Of a DNA stretch of 64,000 bases, positions 1 through 7,798 are shown piece by piece. The notes beneath the pieces are model-generated. The model saw only the letters and a list, made by a program, of their open reading frames with translations. It was not told the DNA's origin and did no database searches. The stretch spans positions 310,001 to 374,000 of the forward strand of contig NZ_CP050022.2 of the NCBI RefSeq assembly GCF_011602485.2, read 5' to 3'. The DNA comes from Bradyrhizobium sp. 1(2017) (GTDB taxonomy: Bacteria > Pseudomonadota > Alphaproteobacteria > Rhizobiales > Xanthobacteraceae). Made by a program: the position numbers and the translations under genes. The stretch's first letter is position 1. Each line of letters opens with the position of its first letter.

Positions 1-489
1 CGCCGCGGCGTGCGCGGCGATCCCTCGGCGTGGATCGCCGCCACAGGCATCGCGCCGAAGTCATTGGCCGAGACCATCGGGCGTCATCCCGCCGCCATCC
101 AGGACAAATGGTTCGCGCGGCTGTTCATGGCCAAGGCGCTGATTGTCGCGAGCCTGGTGGCGTTCTGGATCGTCTCCGGCTTCATCGCGCTGTTCGTCTC
201 GTACCGCGCCGCCGCCGGTATTCTCACCGCGCACAATTTTCCGTCTGCGCTGGTCGATCCCATCACCATCGGCACCAGCCTGATGGATATGAGCATCGGC
301 GTGCTGATTGCCTTCCGCCGCACCGCGGCGATTGGGCTGATCGCGGGGATCCTGGCTTCGCTCGGCTATATGGTCGGTGCAGCCATCCTCACGCCCGATC
401 TCTGGATCGAGCCGCTCGGCGCGCTCGTGAAGACCGGGCCGGCGATCGTGCTGATGCTGGTCGCGCTTCTGATACTGGATAATCGATAG
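1..489 (+). CDS. 3' end of SDR-DoxX-like membrane protein (partial)
   Basis: The reading frame is open to the left edge, so only the C-terminal part of the gene is present. The visible 160 or so residues start with a short soluble stretch and then give four hydrophobic segments, at about residues 40-65, 85-105, 110-130 and 140-157. That fits the DoxX-like domain that follows an NAD(P)-binding SDR/epimerase domain in many rhizobial proteins. The catalytic SDR half would lie outside the window, so the fusion is inferred from the family and not seen. The substrate cannot be told. A GTG at position 10 could act as a start, but it has no convincing ribosome binding site. Confidence 0.6.
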   Translation, partial: RRGVRGDPSAWIAATGIAPKSLAETIGRHPAAIQDKWFARLFMAKALIVASLVAFWIVSGFIALFVSYRAAAGILTAHNFPSALVDPITIGTSLMDMSIGVLIAFRRTAAIGLIAGILASLGYMVGAAILTPDLWIEPLGALVKTGPAIVLMLVALLILDNR

Positions 490-545
490 CGTTTTCGAGC
501 AACGTGGATTCCGGTTCGCGTGAAGAAAACGCGTAAATTAGAGAG
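488..545. repeat. Dispersed rhizobial intergenic repeat (partial copy)
   Basis: This short segment runs from GCGTTTTCGAG through GATTCCGGTTCGCGTGAAG to AAACGCG. I recognise it as part of an intergenic element scattered through Bradyrhizobium and Rhizobium genomes. It lies just before the DCC gene and contains an in-frame GTG (520). That GTG is therefore an unlikely start, and the ATG at 550 is preferred. Confidence 0.5.
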
Positions 546-549
546 TCTA

Positions 550-957
550 ATGAGCACGTGGCCCGAAGATGACGTGATCCTGTTCGACGGCGTCTGCATC
601 TTCTGTTCGCGCTGGGTGCGCTTCGTTGCCAAGCGCGATAAGACGGGGCGGTTTCGTTTCACGCCGATCCAGTCGGATTATGGCACGCGGTTGGCGCGGA
701 CATTTGGCATCGATCCGGATGATCCCGATACCAATGCGGTCGTCCATGGCGGCGTGGTCTTCATGAAATCGGACGCCGCGCTGACGGTGCTGTCCCAACT
801 CCCCCGTTGGGGCTGGGTCCGCGTCTTGTTCGCCGTGCCGAAGCCGCTGCGTGATGCCGCATACGGCCTCGTCGCGCGCAACCGCTATCGCATCTTCGGG
901 AAGTACGACGCGTGTTTCGTGCCCGATGCCGATTTGCGGGCGCGGGTGATCGAGTGA
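550..957 (+). CDS. DCC-family thiol-disulfide oxidoreductase (DUF393)
   Basis: A small soluble protein of 135 residues. The N-terminal beta strand leads into DGVCIFC, which places a CxxC pair at Cys16 and Cys19 after the conserved Asp13. This is the signature of the DCC/DUF393 family, a thioredoxin-like group with predicted disulfide oxidoreductase activity. The C-terminal part, with its arginine/tyrosine-rich RNRYRIFGKYD segment, is also typical. The ATG at 550 is chosen because the earlier GTG at 520 lies inside a dispersed repeat. The physiological partner is unknown. The gene stands alone, convergent with an FAD oxidase across a palindromic repeat. Confidence 0.85.
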   Translation: MSTWPEDDVILFDGVCIFCSRWVRFVAKRDKTGRFRFTPIQSDYGTRLARTFGIDPDDPDTNAVVHGGVVFMKSDAALTVLSQLPRWGWVRVLFAVPKPLRDAAYGLVARNRYRIFGKYDACFVPDADLRARVIE

Positions 958-984
958 TCCAACAGCAGCGCTCACAAACTCGGT

Positions 985-1123
985 GTCGTCCCGGCGGAGG
1001 CCGGGACCCATAGCCGCAGCGTGCAGTTTGGCGAAGACTGGAAGTGAAGGGTCAACCGCGGTACGAGCGCCACGGTTCATTGAGAAATCACGCGGTATGG
1101 GTCCCGGCCTACGCCGGGTCGAC
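985..1123. repeat. Palindromic repeat, family A copy 1
   Basis: The outer arms are GTCGTCCCGG and its near-complement CCGGGTCGAC. Inner blocks read GGGACCCATA and TATGGGTCCC, and the core carries TTTGGCGAAGACT. The copy fills the gap between two convergent genes. Similar copies lie at 27729, 39513, 42030, 48041 and 62499. Confidence 0.85.
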
Positions 1124-1137
1124 TTCGTAGTAAGAGC

Positions 1138-2379
1138 TTACCCAATCGCCGCCAGCACTTCCTTAGCCGCCCGCTCCCCGCTGTCGCGCGCGCCATGCGC
1201 CGTCGTGAAGAAAGTCGGCGATGTCGCTTCCCCGGCAAAGAACAGCCGCCCATCCACCGGCGCGGCCAACACCGCGCGATCCCCTGCGTGGCCCGGCAGC
1301 GCGTGGGAATACGATCCCCGCGCGAACGGATCATGCGCCCAGCGCGACTCGTACAGCGGCTTCAGCTTGCGGCGGATGTCGTTGCCGAGGAAGCCCGCGA
1401 TCTCGTCGATGCTTTGCGCGGTGATGGCGCCTTCACCGGCGTCTTCCAAGGCACGGGCAAAGCTGCCGCCGAAGAAGCCTTCGATGCAGGGCTGGCCGAA
1501 CGGGCGGATGTGGTAGGTGCCCATGTCCGTGCGCATGGTGGCGCCGCGCAGGTTGCCTTCCTTCGGAAAAGCTTCGGCATCGCTCAGCGCGAGCGTCACC
1601 TTGTCGTCGACGCCGAGCGGCACGCCGGCCGCGGCATCGACCTTGGCCGGCAACGGCGGTGAAAAGCGGATCGCCTCGTCGGCGATCAGATTGGTCGGGA
1701 CGGTGACGATCGCCTTGTCGGCGGTCAACGTGCCCTGCGATGTCTCGATGCGCAGGCGCTTGCCGGAATGATCGATGAGAGTGACGTTGCAGTTCAGTGC
1801 CACCGCGCAAGGGCTGCCATAGGCAGCAATGAGCGCGCCATAGCCGCGCCGGACGCGCCAGTTGAGGTCACGGTCCTCATAGGCGTCCCAGTCCAGCGTC
1901 GACATGTCCTTCAATTCGCAGCCGTTGACGTATGTCGAGACCGCGTCGATCATCGGGTTCCAGCGATTGCCGGGCTCGAGGCTGAGGCTAGCCGGTTCAT
2001 CCTTGCCCTTTTGCGCGGCCTGCCAGAGACGCTCGTAGAACGCCTCCATCGCGCGCATGAAATCGTCGCGCTCGGCTTGCGGAAAGGCGTTGCCGAAGGC
2101 GCGCTCGCGCCAGGGCGGCAGGTTCGTGTTGAGCTCGAAACCGAGCTGCTTTGCGATTGGAACGAAGGAGTTCTTGTCGGCCGAGTGCAGCCAGCCGCAG
2201 CCGACATCGAAGGTGACCTCAGGTGAGGCCTGCACGGTCCAGGCGCGGCCGCCGATCCTGTTGCGCCCCTCCAGCACGATCACCGCGAGGCCTGAACCCG
2301 CCAGCGCATGCGCCGCGCCGAGGCCGGCGGCCCCGGCACCGATGATCGCGACGTCCACAGAGGAGGGAAGGGAGTTCAT
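1138..2379 (-). CDS. FAD-dependent amine oxidase-like oxidoreductase
   Basis: A flavoprotein of 413 residues. The Rossmann dinucleotide motif GAGAAG is at residues 14-19, followed by the acidic end of strand 2 and then RIGGRAW, the diagnostic GG-motif of the monoamine oxidase / flavin-containing amine oxidase family. The C-terminal GRLFFAGEATS segment is the second FAD-contact motif. Members oxidise amines to imines with release of hydrogen peroxide; the substrate cannot be told from sequence. No signal peptide is visible, so the protein is probably cytoplasmic. The ribosome binding site is weak. The gene is monocistronic, with repeats on both flanks. Confidence 0.85.
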   Translation of the reverse strand: MNSLPSSVDVAIIGAGAAGLGAAHALAGSGLAVIVLEGRNRIGGRAWTVQASPEVTFDVGCGWLHSADKNSFVPIAKQLGFELNTNLPPWRERAFGNAFPQAERDDFMRAMEAFYERLWQAAQKGKDEPASLSLEPGNRWNPMIDAVSTYVNGCELKDMSTLDWDAYEDRDLNWRVRRGYGALIAAYGSPCAVALNCNVTLIDHSGKRLRIETSQGTLTADKAIVTVPTNLIADEAIRFSPPLPAKVDAAAGVPLGVDDKVTLALSDAEAFPKEGNLRGATMRTDMGTYHIRPFGQPCIEGFFGGSFARALEDAGEGAITAQSIDEIAGFLGNDIRRKLKPLYESRWAHDPFARGSYSHALPGHAGDRAVLAAPVDGRLFFAGEATSPTFFTTAHGARDSGERAAKEVLAAIG

Positions 2380-2425
2380 GGGCGGGCTCTAGCACGTTCG
2401 CTGAGAAGCCACCACAAAACGAGCT

Positions 2426-2545
2426 GTCATCACCCGCCTTGTGCGCGCTTGCGCACTGGGGCGGGTGATCCAGTATTCCAGAGGCAGTTGTTACAGGGCC
2501 GAGAGGCCGCGGCGTACTGGATTCCCCGCCTTCGCGGGGAATGAC
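2426..2545. repeat. Palindromic intergenic repeat (GTCATCACCCGCC type)
   Basis: The element starts GTCATCACCCGCC and contains the hairpin GCGCGCTTGCGC. It closes with a second hairpin, ATTCCCCGCCTTCGCGGGGAAT, ending in ATGAC. The ends are complementary over GTCAT/ATGAC. It lies just downstream of typA and upstream of the FAD oxidase gene, both on the minus strand. Confidence 0.7.
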
Positions 2546-2563
2546 AGAGAGTGTGGAGGTAGC

Positions 2564-4390
2564 TTACGCCACGGCTTCCTTGGCCTTTTCCGCGCGCTTG
2601 CGCTCGTTCGGGTCGAGATGCTTCTTGCGCAGGCGGATCGACTTCGGGGTGACCTCGACGAGCTCGTCGTCCTCGATATAGGCGAGCGCCTTCTCCAGCG
2701 TCATGCGGATCGGCGGAGTCAGGCGCACGGCTTCGTCCTTCGACGTCGTGCGGATGTTGGTGAGCTGCTTGCCCTTGAGCACGTTGATCTCGAGATCGTT
2801 GTCGCGGGTGTGCTCGCCGACGATCATGCCCTTGTAGACCTTCCAGCCCGGCTCGATCATCATCGGACCGCGGTCCTCCAGCTTGAACATGGCGTAGGCC
2901 ACCGCTTCGCCCTGGTCATTGGAGATCAGCACGCCGTTGCGGCGGCCCTGGATCTCGCCCTTGTACGGCGCATAGCCGTGGAACAGGCGGTTCATGATCG
3001 CGGTGCCGCGGGTGTCGGTGAGCAGCTCGCCCTGGTAGCCGATCAGGCCGCGGGTCGGCGCGTAGAACACCAGGCGCTGACGGTTGCCGCCGGAGGGCTT
3101 CATCTCGATCAGCTCGGACTTGCGCTCGCTCATCTTCTGCACGACGACGCCGGAATGCTCCTCGTCGACGTCGATCACGACTTCCTCGATCGGCTCCATG
3201 GCGCCGCCGGTGGCCTCGTCCTTCTGGTAGACGACGCGCGGACGCGACACCGAGAGCTCAAAGCCTTCGCGGCGCATGGTCTCGATCAGGATCGCGAGCT
3301 GCAATTCGCCGCGGCCCGACACTTCCATCGCATCCTTGTCGGCGGCTTCGACCACGCGCAGCGCGACGTTGCCCTCGGCTTCGCGCAAGAGACGGTCGCG
3401 GATCATGCGGCTCGTCACCTTGTCGCCTTCGGTGCCGGCGAGCGGGGAGTTGTTGACGATGAAGGACATCGACACGGTCGGCGGATCGATCGGCTGTGCC
3501 GGCAGCGGCACCTCGACGGTCGGATCGCAGAAGGTGTCGGCGACGGTGCCCTTGGTGAGACCCGCGATCGCGACGATGTCGCCGGCTTCGGCTTCATCGA
3601 GCGGGGTGCGCTCGAGGCCGCGGAAGGCCAGGATCTTGGTGATGCGTCCGGACTCGACCAGCTTGCCCTCGGCGTTGAGCACCTTGACCTGCTGGTTCGG
3701 CTTCAGCGTGCCGGAGGAGATACGGCCGGTGATGATGCGGCCGAGGTAGGGATTGGCCTCGAGGATGGTCCCGATCATTCGGAACGGGCCCTCTTCGACC
3801 TTCGGCGGCGCGACATGGCGCAGGATCAGGTCGAACAGCGGCTCCATGCCCTTGTCCTTCGGACCCTCCGGGCTCTCGGCCATCCAGCCCTGCTTGGCCG
3901 ACCCGTAGAGGATCGGGAAGTCGAGCTGTTCTTCGCTGGCATCCAGCGCTGCGAACAGATCGAACACCTCGTTGATGACCTCGGTCGGGCGCGCGTCGGG
4001 GCGGTCGACCTTGTTGATGACGACGATCGGCTTCAGGCCGACCTTGAGTGCTTTGGAGACCACGAATTTGGTCTGCGGCAGCGGGCCTTCGGCGGCGTCC
4101 ACCAGCACCAGGGCGCCATCCACCATGTTCAGGATGCGCTCGACCTCACCGCCGAAATCGGCGTGGCCGGGTGTGTCGACGATGTTGACGCGGGTGTCCT
4201 TCCACTGCACCGAGGCCGCCTTGGCCAGGATGGTGATGCCGCGCTCGCGCTCCAGATCGTTGGAGTCCATGGCGCGATCGGTCACCTTCTGGTTCTCGCG
4301 GAACGTGCCGGATTGCTGCAGGAGCTTGTCAACCAGAGTTGTCTTGCCATGGTCGACGTGGGCGATGATGGCGACGTTACGGAGGTTCAT
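2564..4390 (-). CDS. typA: Ribosome-associated GTPase TypA/BipA
   Basis: This 608-residue translational GTPase has the normal length for TypA/BipA. The G1 loop AHVDHGKTT is at residues 10-18. RERGITI forms switch I, DTPGHADF is G3, and NKVDRPDAR is G4. EF-G-like beta-barrel and domain V segments follow, ending in the TypA-specific C-terminal domain with [13 protein letters not shown]. TypA binds the ribosome near the factor site, helps 50S assembly and is needed under stress or cold. It is cytoplasmic. The gene is monocistronic here: the next gene on the same strand lies 343 bases upstream. Confidence 0.97.
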   Translation of the reverse strand: MNLRNVAIIAHVDHGKTTLVDKLLQQSGTFRENQKVTDRAMDSNDLERERGITILAKAASVQWKDTRVNIVDTPGHADFGGEVERILNMVDGALVLVDAAEGPLPQTKFVVSKALKVGLKPIVVINKVDRPDARPTEVINEVFDLFAALDASEEQLDFPILYGSAKQGWMAESPEGPKDKGMEPLFDLILRHVAPPKVEEGPFRMIGTILEANPYLGRIITGRISSGTLKPNQQVKVLNAEGKLVESGRITKILAFRGLERTPLDEAEAGDIVAIAGLTKGTVADTFCDPTVEVPLPAQPIDPPTVSMSFIVNNSPLAGTEGDKVTSRMIRDRLLREAEGNVALRVVEAADKDAMEVSGRGELQLAILIETMRREGFELSVSRPRVVYQKDEATGGAMEPIEEVVIDVDEEHSGVVVQKMSERKSELIEMKPSGGNRQRLVFYAPTRGLIGYQGELLTDTRGTAIMNRLFHGYAPYKGEIQGRRNGVLISNDQGEAVAYAMFKLEDRGPMMIEPGWKVYKGMIVGEHTRDNDLEINVLKGKQLTNIRTTSKDEAVRLTPPIRMTLEKALAYIEDDELVEVTPKSIRLRKKHLDPNERKRAEKAKEAVA

Positions 4391-4733
4391 GAGTGAGCTT
4401 CTTTGCGTTCGAACAATGGGTTAAGCGCGATCTCGCCGGTCGGACCGGGACCTCTTCTCGAAACAACGCTGGAAGACTGGAAACGGGCGCTCGCCGCCCA
4501 AAAGGGAAGCCCGGCCATATCGGACCGGGCGCCCTGCGCGTTGCGGCGCAATATATGCAAAAACGGCCAAAAAACAATGTGTTCTTTGGCCATTGGTTGA
4601 CTGAATTTTGTCCGGGAATCTCCGGGGGTTAGGCAAATCGACGGGCTTATCCGTGCCGCCCCCTTTATGGCCGCGCGCTCGGAGAGCTGCGCGGGGCGGC
4701 GAAGGACGCCGTCGGCCCCTGCAAGCCCGGCCG
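4391..4733. other. Gene-free stretch between a Crp-family gene and typA
   Basis: No convincing coding sequence is present. The region holds two inverted repeats: GCCCGG/CCGGGC at 4509-4530, and the terminator-like hairpin at 4559-4591. It should also contain the typA promoter, but no clear -35/-10 pair stands out. Confidence 0.6.
4559..4591 (-). terminator. Rho-independent terminator candidate (minus strand)
   Basis: Read on the minus strand, GGCCAAA pairs with TTTGGCC across a 13-base loop and is followed by GTTTTTGC. It could end transcription from the Crp-family gene, leaving about 140 bases of 3' untranslated RNA, or end a short unannotated transcript. Confidence 0.55.
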
Positions 4734-5498
4734 CTACCCGGCTTCCCGCTCCTCGGTGGGATAGACTCCCCGCAGCACATCTTCGAAGTGCGTCTTCACG
4801 GCGTCATTGCAGAGGCACGCGCGCAGCCGCAGGCCGTCGCGGCTGCGAACCAGGATCGAGCCTCGTCTGGTGTCGAGCACGCCTTCGGCCTTGAAAGACT
4901 GCAGCACGCGGCTCGCATAGCTTCGCCCGACCCCGAGCAGCGTTGCAAGCTGCTCGTGAGTCAGCGGCACGCTGCGCTCGTCGCCGGTCCGCTCCATCGC
5001 GGCCAGAATCCATTTGGCCGTGCGTTGCTCGATCGAGTGGATGGCGTTGCAGGCGGTCGACTGGAAGATCTGCGCCAGCATGCAATCGGCATAGCGGGCG
5101 AAGATGTTGCGCAGCGACGGCGAGCGCGCCTTCGCCGCCTCCAGCTTGGCGACGTGGATGCGTGCAAACGGCCCGCCGAACTTCACGCAGATGCGGGTAT
5201 AGGCCGGCAGAAATCCCTCGCTGACGATGCCGCCCACGGCGCCTTCACGGCCGACCAGAATGGTCTCCACATCGCGGCCATCCTCGTTGGGGACGAGAAA
5301 AGTCGCGAGCGAGGGGCCGCAAGGAAAATGGACGACCTGGACGTCGTCGCCGGGATTGTAGAGCAGCTGGCTCGCCGCGCAGTCCTCGACGGAGACGTGC
5401 GGTCCAAGCAATGCGTAGTCTGCCGCGCTCAGGCGCCGCAACAGATTGTTGGCCGGCCGGCTGTCGACCTCGTTTGTACTGGCGATACGCGCATCCAT
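4734..5498 (-). CDS. Crp/Fnr-family transcriptional regulator
   Basis: A 254-residue regulator with an N-terminal cyclic-nucleotide-binding-like beta barrel (about residues 20-135). A dimerisation helix rich in alanine, isoleucine and glutamate follows, then a C-terminal Crp-type winged helix. The recognition region reads LTHEQLATLLGVGRSYASRV. It lacks the N-terminal cysteine cluster of oxygen-sensing Fnr proteins. The ATG at 5498 is chosen because it is preceded by AAAGGAGGAC, a strong ribosome binding site; the longer upstream frame overlaps the divergent gene. It is divergent from the receiver protein at 5680, so the two may share a control region. The ligand and regulon are unknown. Confidence 0.9.
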   Translation of the reverse strand: MDARIASTNEVDSRPANNLLRRLSAADYALLGPHVSVEDCAASQLLYNPGDDVQVVHFPCGPSLATFLVPNEDGRDVETILVGREGAVGGIVSEGFLPAYTRICVKFGGPFARIHVAKLEAAKARSPSLRNIFARYADCMLAQIFQSTACNAIHSIEQRTAKWILAAMERTGDERSVPLTHEQLATLLGVGRSYASRVLQSFKAEGVLDTRRGSILVRSRDGLRLRACLCNDAVKTHFEDVLRGVYPTEEREAG

Positions 5499-5679
5499 CG
5501 TGAAACCCCCGTCCTCCTTTCCACAATACCGAGTTCCGTCCGTTTCCTGTGTGCACAAGTGGACAGACTCAAGAATTGTGATGTGGTGGGTTTCGTTCCG
5601 GGAACCCCTCGATGCGCTGGGCGCAGGTATCGTGACGCGGCTGTCCTGATCAGAAAAACCCTCACTTCCAGACGCGATC

Positions 5680-6060
5680 ATGGCACCCGCTCCTTCCGAT
5701 GGCTTACCCTGTCCTTCCGACGTCCTGGTCGTCGAGGACGATCCGATCATTGCAATCGATTTCGAGGACCGTCTGCTCGCCTTTGGCGCGAGCCACGTGC
5801 GCACCGCCGGGTCGGTGATGCAGGCGCTCGACGCGATCGAGAAGCGCGCCCCCGATTTCGCACTGCTTGACGTCGAGCTGATCCGCGAGAAGAGCTTTGC
5901 GATCGCCGAGCGTCTGGTCGCGCTGAACATCCCGTTCGTCTTCGTCACCGGCTATGGCGCCGAGACGGGGATTCCGCCCGAATTTGCGGCGCGGCCGCGG
6001 CTGCAAAAGCCGTGCTCGAGCGAGGCGCTGGAAGCCGTGCTGCGAACGCACGGCGCCTGA
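5680..6060 (+). CDS. Single-domain response regulator receiver protein
   Basis: A 126-residue CheY-like receiver domain with no output domain. The acidic pocket is EDD at 19-21, the phospho-acceptor Asp64 lies in LLDVEL, the switch Thr is T90 in FVTGYG, and the conserved Lys110 lies in QKP. Such proteins act in phosphorelays or by protein-protein contact. No kinase gene is adjacent; the nearest histidine kinase in the window is 24 kb away. It is divergent from a Crp-family regulator and ends four bases before the end of the convergent PhoD gene. Confidence 0.9.
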   Translation: MAPAPSDGLPCPSDVLVVEDDPIIAIDFEDRLLAFGASHVRTAGSVMQALDAIEKRAPDFALLDVELIREKSFAIAERLVALNIPFVFVTGYGAETGIPPEFAARPRLQKPCSSEALEAVLRTHGA

Positions 6061-6063
6061 GGC

Positions 6064-7605
6064 TCAGACAAATTTCGGATCCAGCGTCGTCGACCACAGC
6101 GCGACGTCGGCGCGGTCGCGCAGCGTCACCGTCATCTGGCCGGAGGCGCCGTCGATCCTGACGTGGCCGAAGAACTGCATGCCGGCAGACGGCGGCAGGT
6201 TCTGGCTGTCCTTGCCCGGTGCCTTGACGAAGCGCACCTCCGGCCCAAACGTGTTGTCGAGCGTGTTCGGACCGAACGTGCCCGCGTGCAGCGGGCCCGA
6301 GACGAACTCCCAGAACGGCTCGAAATCCTGGAATTGCGCCCTGTTCGGATCGTAGTAGTGCGCGGCAGCGTAGTGCACGTCCGCGGTCAGCCACACCGTG
6401 TTGCGGACCGGCGCCGTCTTGATGAAGCGGAGGATGTCCGCGATCTCGAACTCGCGGCCGCGCACCGGGCCGTCGCCTTGCGCGAAGGCCTCCGAGCCGC
6501 CCTTCGGCGTGTCCGGGACGATCAGGCTGAGCGGCATGTCGGAAGCGATCACCTTCCAGGTCGCGCGCGAGTCGAGCAGGCCGCGCTTGAGCCAGGCGAT
6601 CTGGTCGGGTCCGAGAAAGTAGCTGGCCGGGCCGTATTCCGTTTCGAGGTTCGGACCGTTCGCGCCGCGATAGCTGCGCTCGTCGAGCACGAACACGTCG
6701 AGATGCGGGCCGTAGGAGATCCGGCGATAGACGCGGCCCGGCTCGCTGATGCTCTCGCGCATCGGATACATCTCGTGGAAGGCGCGGGCCCCGCGCGCAG
6801 CGAGCAGCGCGATGTTGCGCTCCTTGTAGGCCGCCGGTAGCTCCTTGGAGAGCGACCAATTGTTGGTCACCTCGTGGTCGTCCCACTGCACGAAAATCGG
6901 CACTTCGGCATTGAAGGCGCGGAGATTGTCGTCGGTCAGATTGTATTTGTGCGCGGCGCGATACTCATCCAGCGTCTCCGCGACCTTGGCCTTTTCGGGG
7001 ATGGTGAGGTTCTTCCAGATCCTGCCGTCAGCAAGCTTCACCTCGGCCTGGATCGGGCCGTCGGCATAGATGGTGTCGCCGGAGTGCAGGAAGAAGTCCG
7101 GACGATGCTTGCGCATCGCCGCGAAGGTGACCATGCCGCCGTCATCGGGATTGATGCCCCAGCCTTGGCCGGCGACGTCACCGCCCCAGACGAAGCTGAC
7201 GTCGCGGCGATCGGCTGGCGCGGTGCGGAAGCGGCCGGTCACCGCTTTGCCCTCGACCGCACTGTGCGCGAGATCGCGGAAGCGGACGCGATAGAAGATA
7301 TCCTGGCCGGCGGGTAGATTTTCAACCAGCATTTTCGCGGTGAAGTCGTTCTCGGGCAGCGCCGCGATCGGCGGCAGCGCCCGGGCATTCCTGAACGTAT
7401 CAGTCGTCGCCACCTCGACCTGCATCTGGGCCGGCCGGTCGGTGCGCGCCCACACCACGCCGCCGTCGGCGGTGACGTCGCCCGATTGCACGCCATGGGT
7501 GACCGCCGGTCGATCCGCGGCGCGCGAGAGTGAGGGCATCGCGACCACACCAAGCACGCCGGCGCTGGAGGTGAGGAAACGGCGGCGGGAGAATTTGATG
7601 TTCAT
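6064..7605 (-). CDS. PhoD-family alkaline phosphatase/phosphodiesterase (Tat-exported)
   Basis: A 513-residue protein with a twin-arginine signal: SRRRFLTSS at residues 6-14, then a hydrophobic stretch ending near SRAAD. The mature part has the N-terminal PhoD beta domain (about 45-140). A metallophosphatase domain follows, with HSGDTIYADGP, the metal-binding WDDHEVTNNW, and later LTADVHYAAAHYY. PhoD enzymes use calcium and iron to release phosphate from phosphoesters in the periplasm. The ATG at 7605 places the RR motif at the N-terminus; upstream codons run into a dispersed repeat. A pho-box was not identified. Confidence 0.93.
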   Translation of the reverse strand: MNIKFSRRRFLTSSAGVLGVVAMPSLSRAADRPAVTHGVQSGDVTADGGVVWARTDRPAQMQVEVATTDTFRNARALPPIAALPENDFTAKMLVENLPAGQDIFYRVRFRDLAHSAVEGKAVTGRFRTAPADRRDVSFVWGGDVAGQGWGINPDDGGMVTFAAMRKHRPDFFLHSGDTIYADGPIQAEVKLADGRIWKNLTIPEKAKVAETLDEYRAAHKYNLTDDNLRAFNAEVPIFVQWDDHEVTNNWSLSKELPAAYKERNIALLAARGARAFHEMYPMRESISEPGRVYRRISYGPHLDVFVLDERSYRGANGPNLETEYGPASYFLGPDQIAWLKRGLLDSRATWKVIASDMPLSLIVPDTPKGGSEAFAQGDGPVRGREFEIADILRFIKTAPVRNTVWLTADVHYAAAHYYDPNRAQFQDFEPFWEFVSGPLHAGTFGPNTLDNTFGPEVRFVKAPGKDSQNLPPSAGMQFFGHVRIDGASGQMTVTLRDRADVALWSTTLDPKFV

Positions 7606-7645
7606 GGACGGGTTCGCTGCTTGCTGTCGGCGCACGACTTGCGCC

Positions 7646-7748
7646 GTCATTCCGGGATGGTGCGTTGGCACCAGGCCCGGAATCTCGAGATTCTCAGGTA
7701 CGCAATTGCGCACCGGGGCTCGATGCTGTCGCATCGCGCCGGAATGAC
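7646..7748. repeat. Palindromic repeat, family C copy 1
   Basis: The ends are GTCATTCCGG and CCGGAATGAC. Internal blocks include AGGCCCGGAATCTCGAGATTC and the small hairpin CGATGCTGTCGCATCG. A second copy lies at 15630-15709. Confidence 0.8.
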
Positions 7749-7798
7749 GGTGAACCTATATTGAGACAATGTGACGCAGCAATTACGCGCACTAGCCG

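Noticed and set aside
2441..4396. Long rightward open frame of about 650 codons across typA
   Set aside because: It is the antisense shadow of typA: composition is high in Val, Asp, Leu and Arg with no domain, and the typA frame is clearly the real one.
5499..5948. N-terminal extension of the Crp-family gene to 404 codons
   Set aside because: It overlaps the divergent receiver gene, and a strong AAAGGAGGAC site sits at the ATG at 5498.
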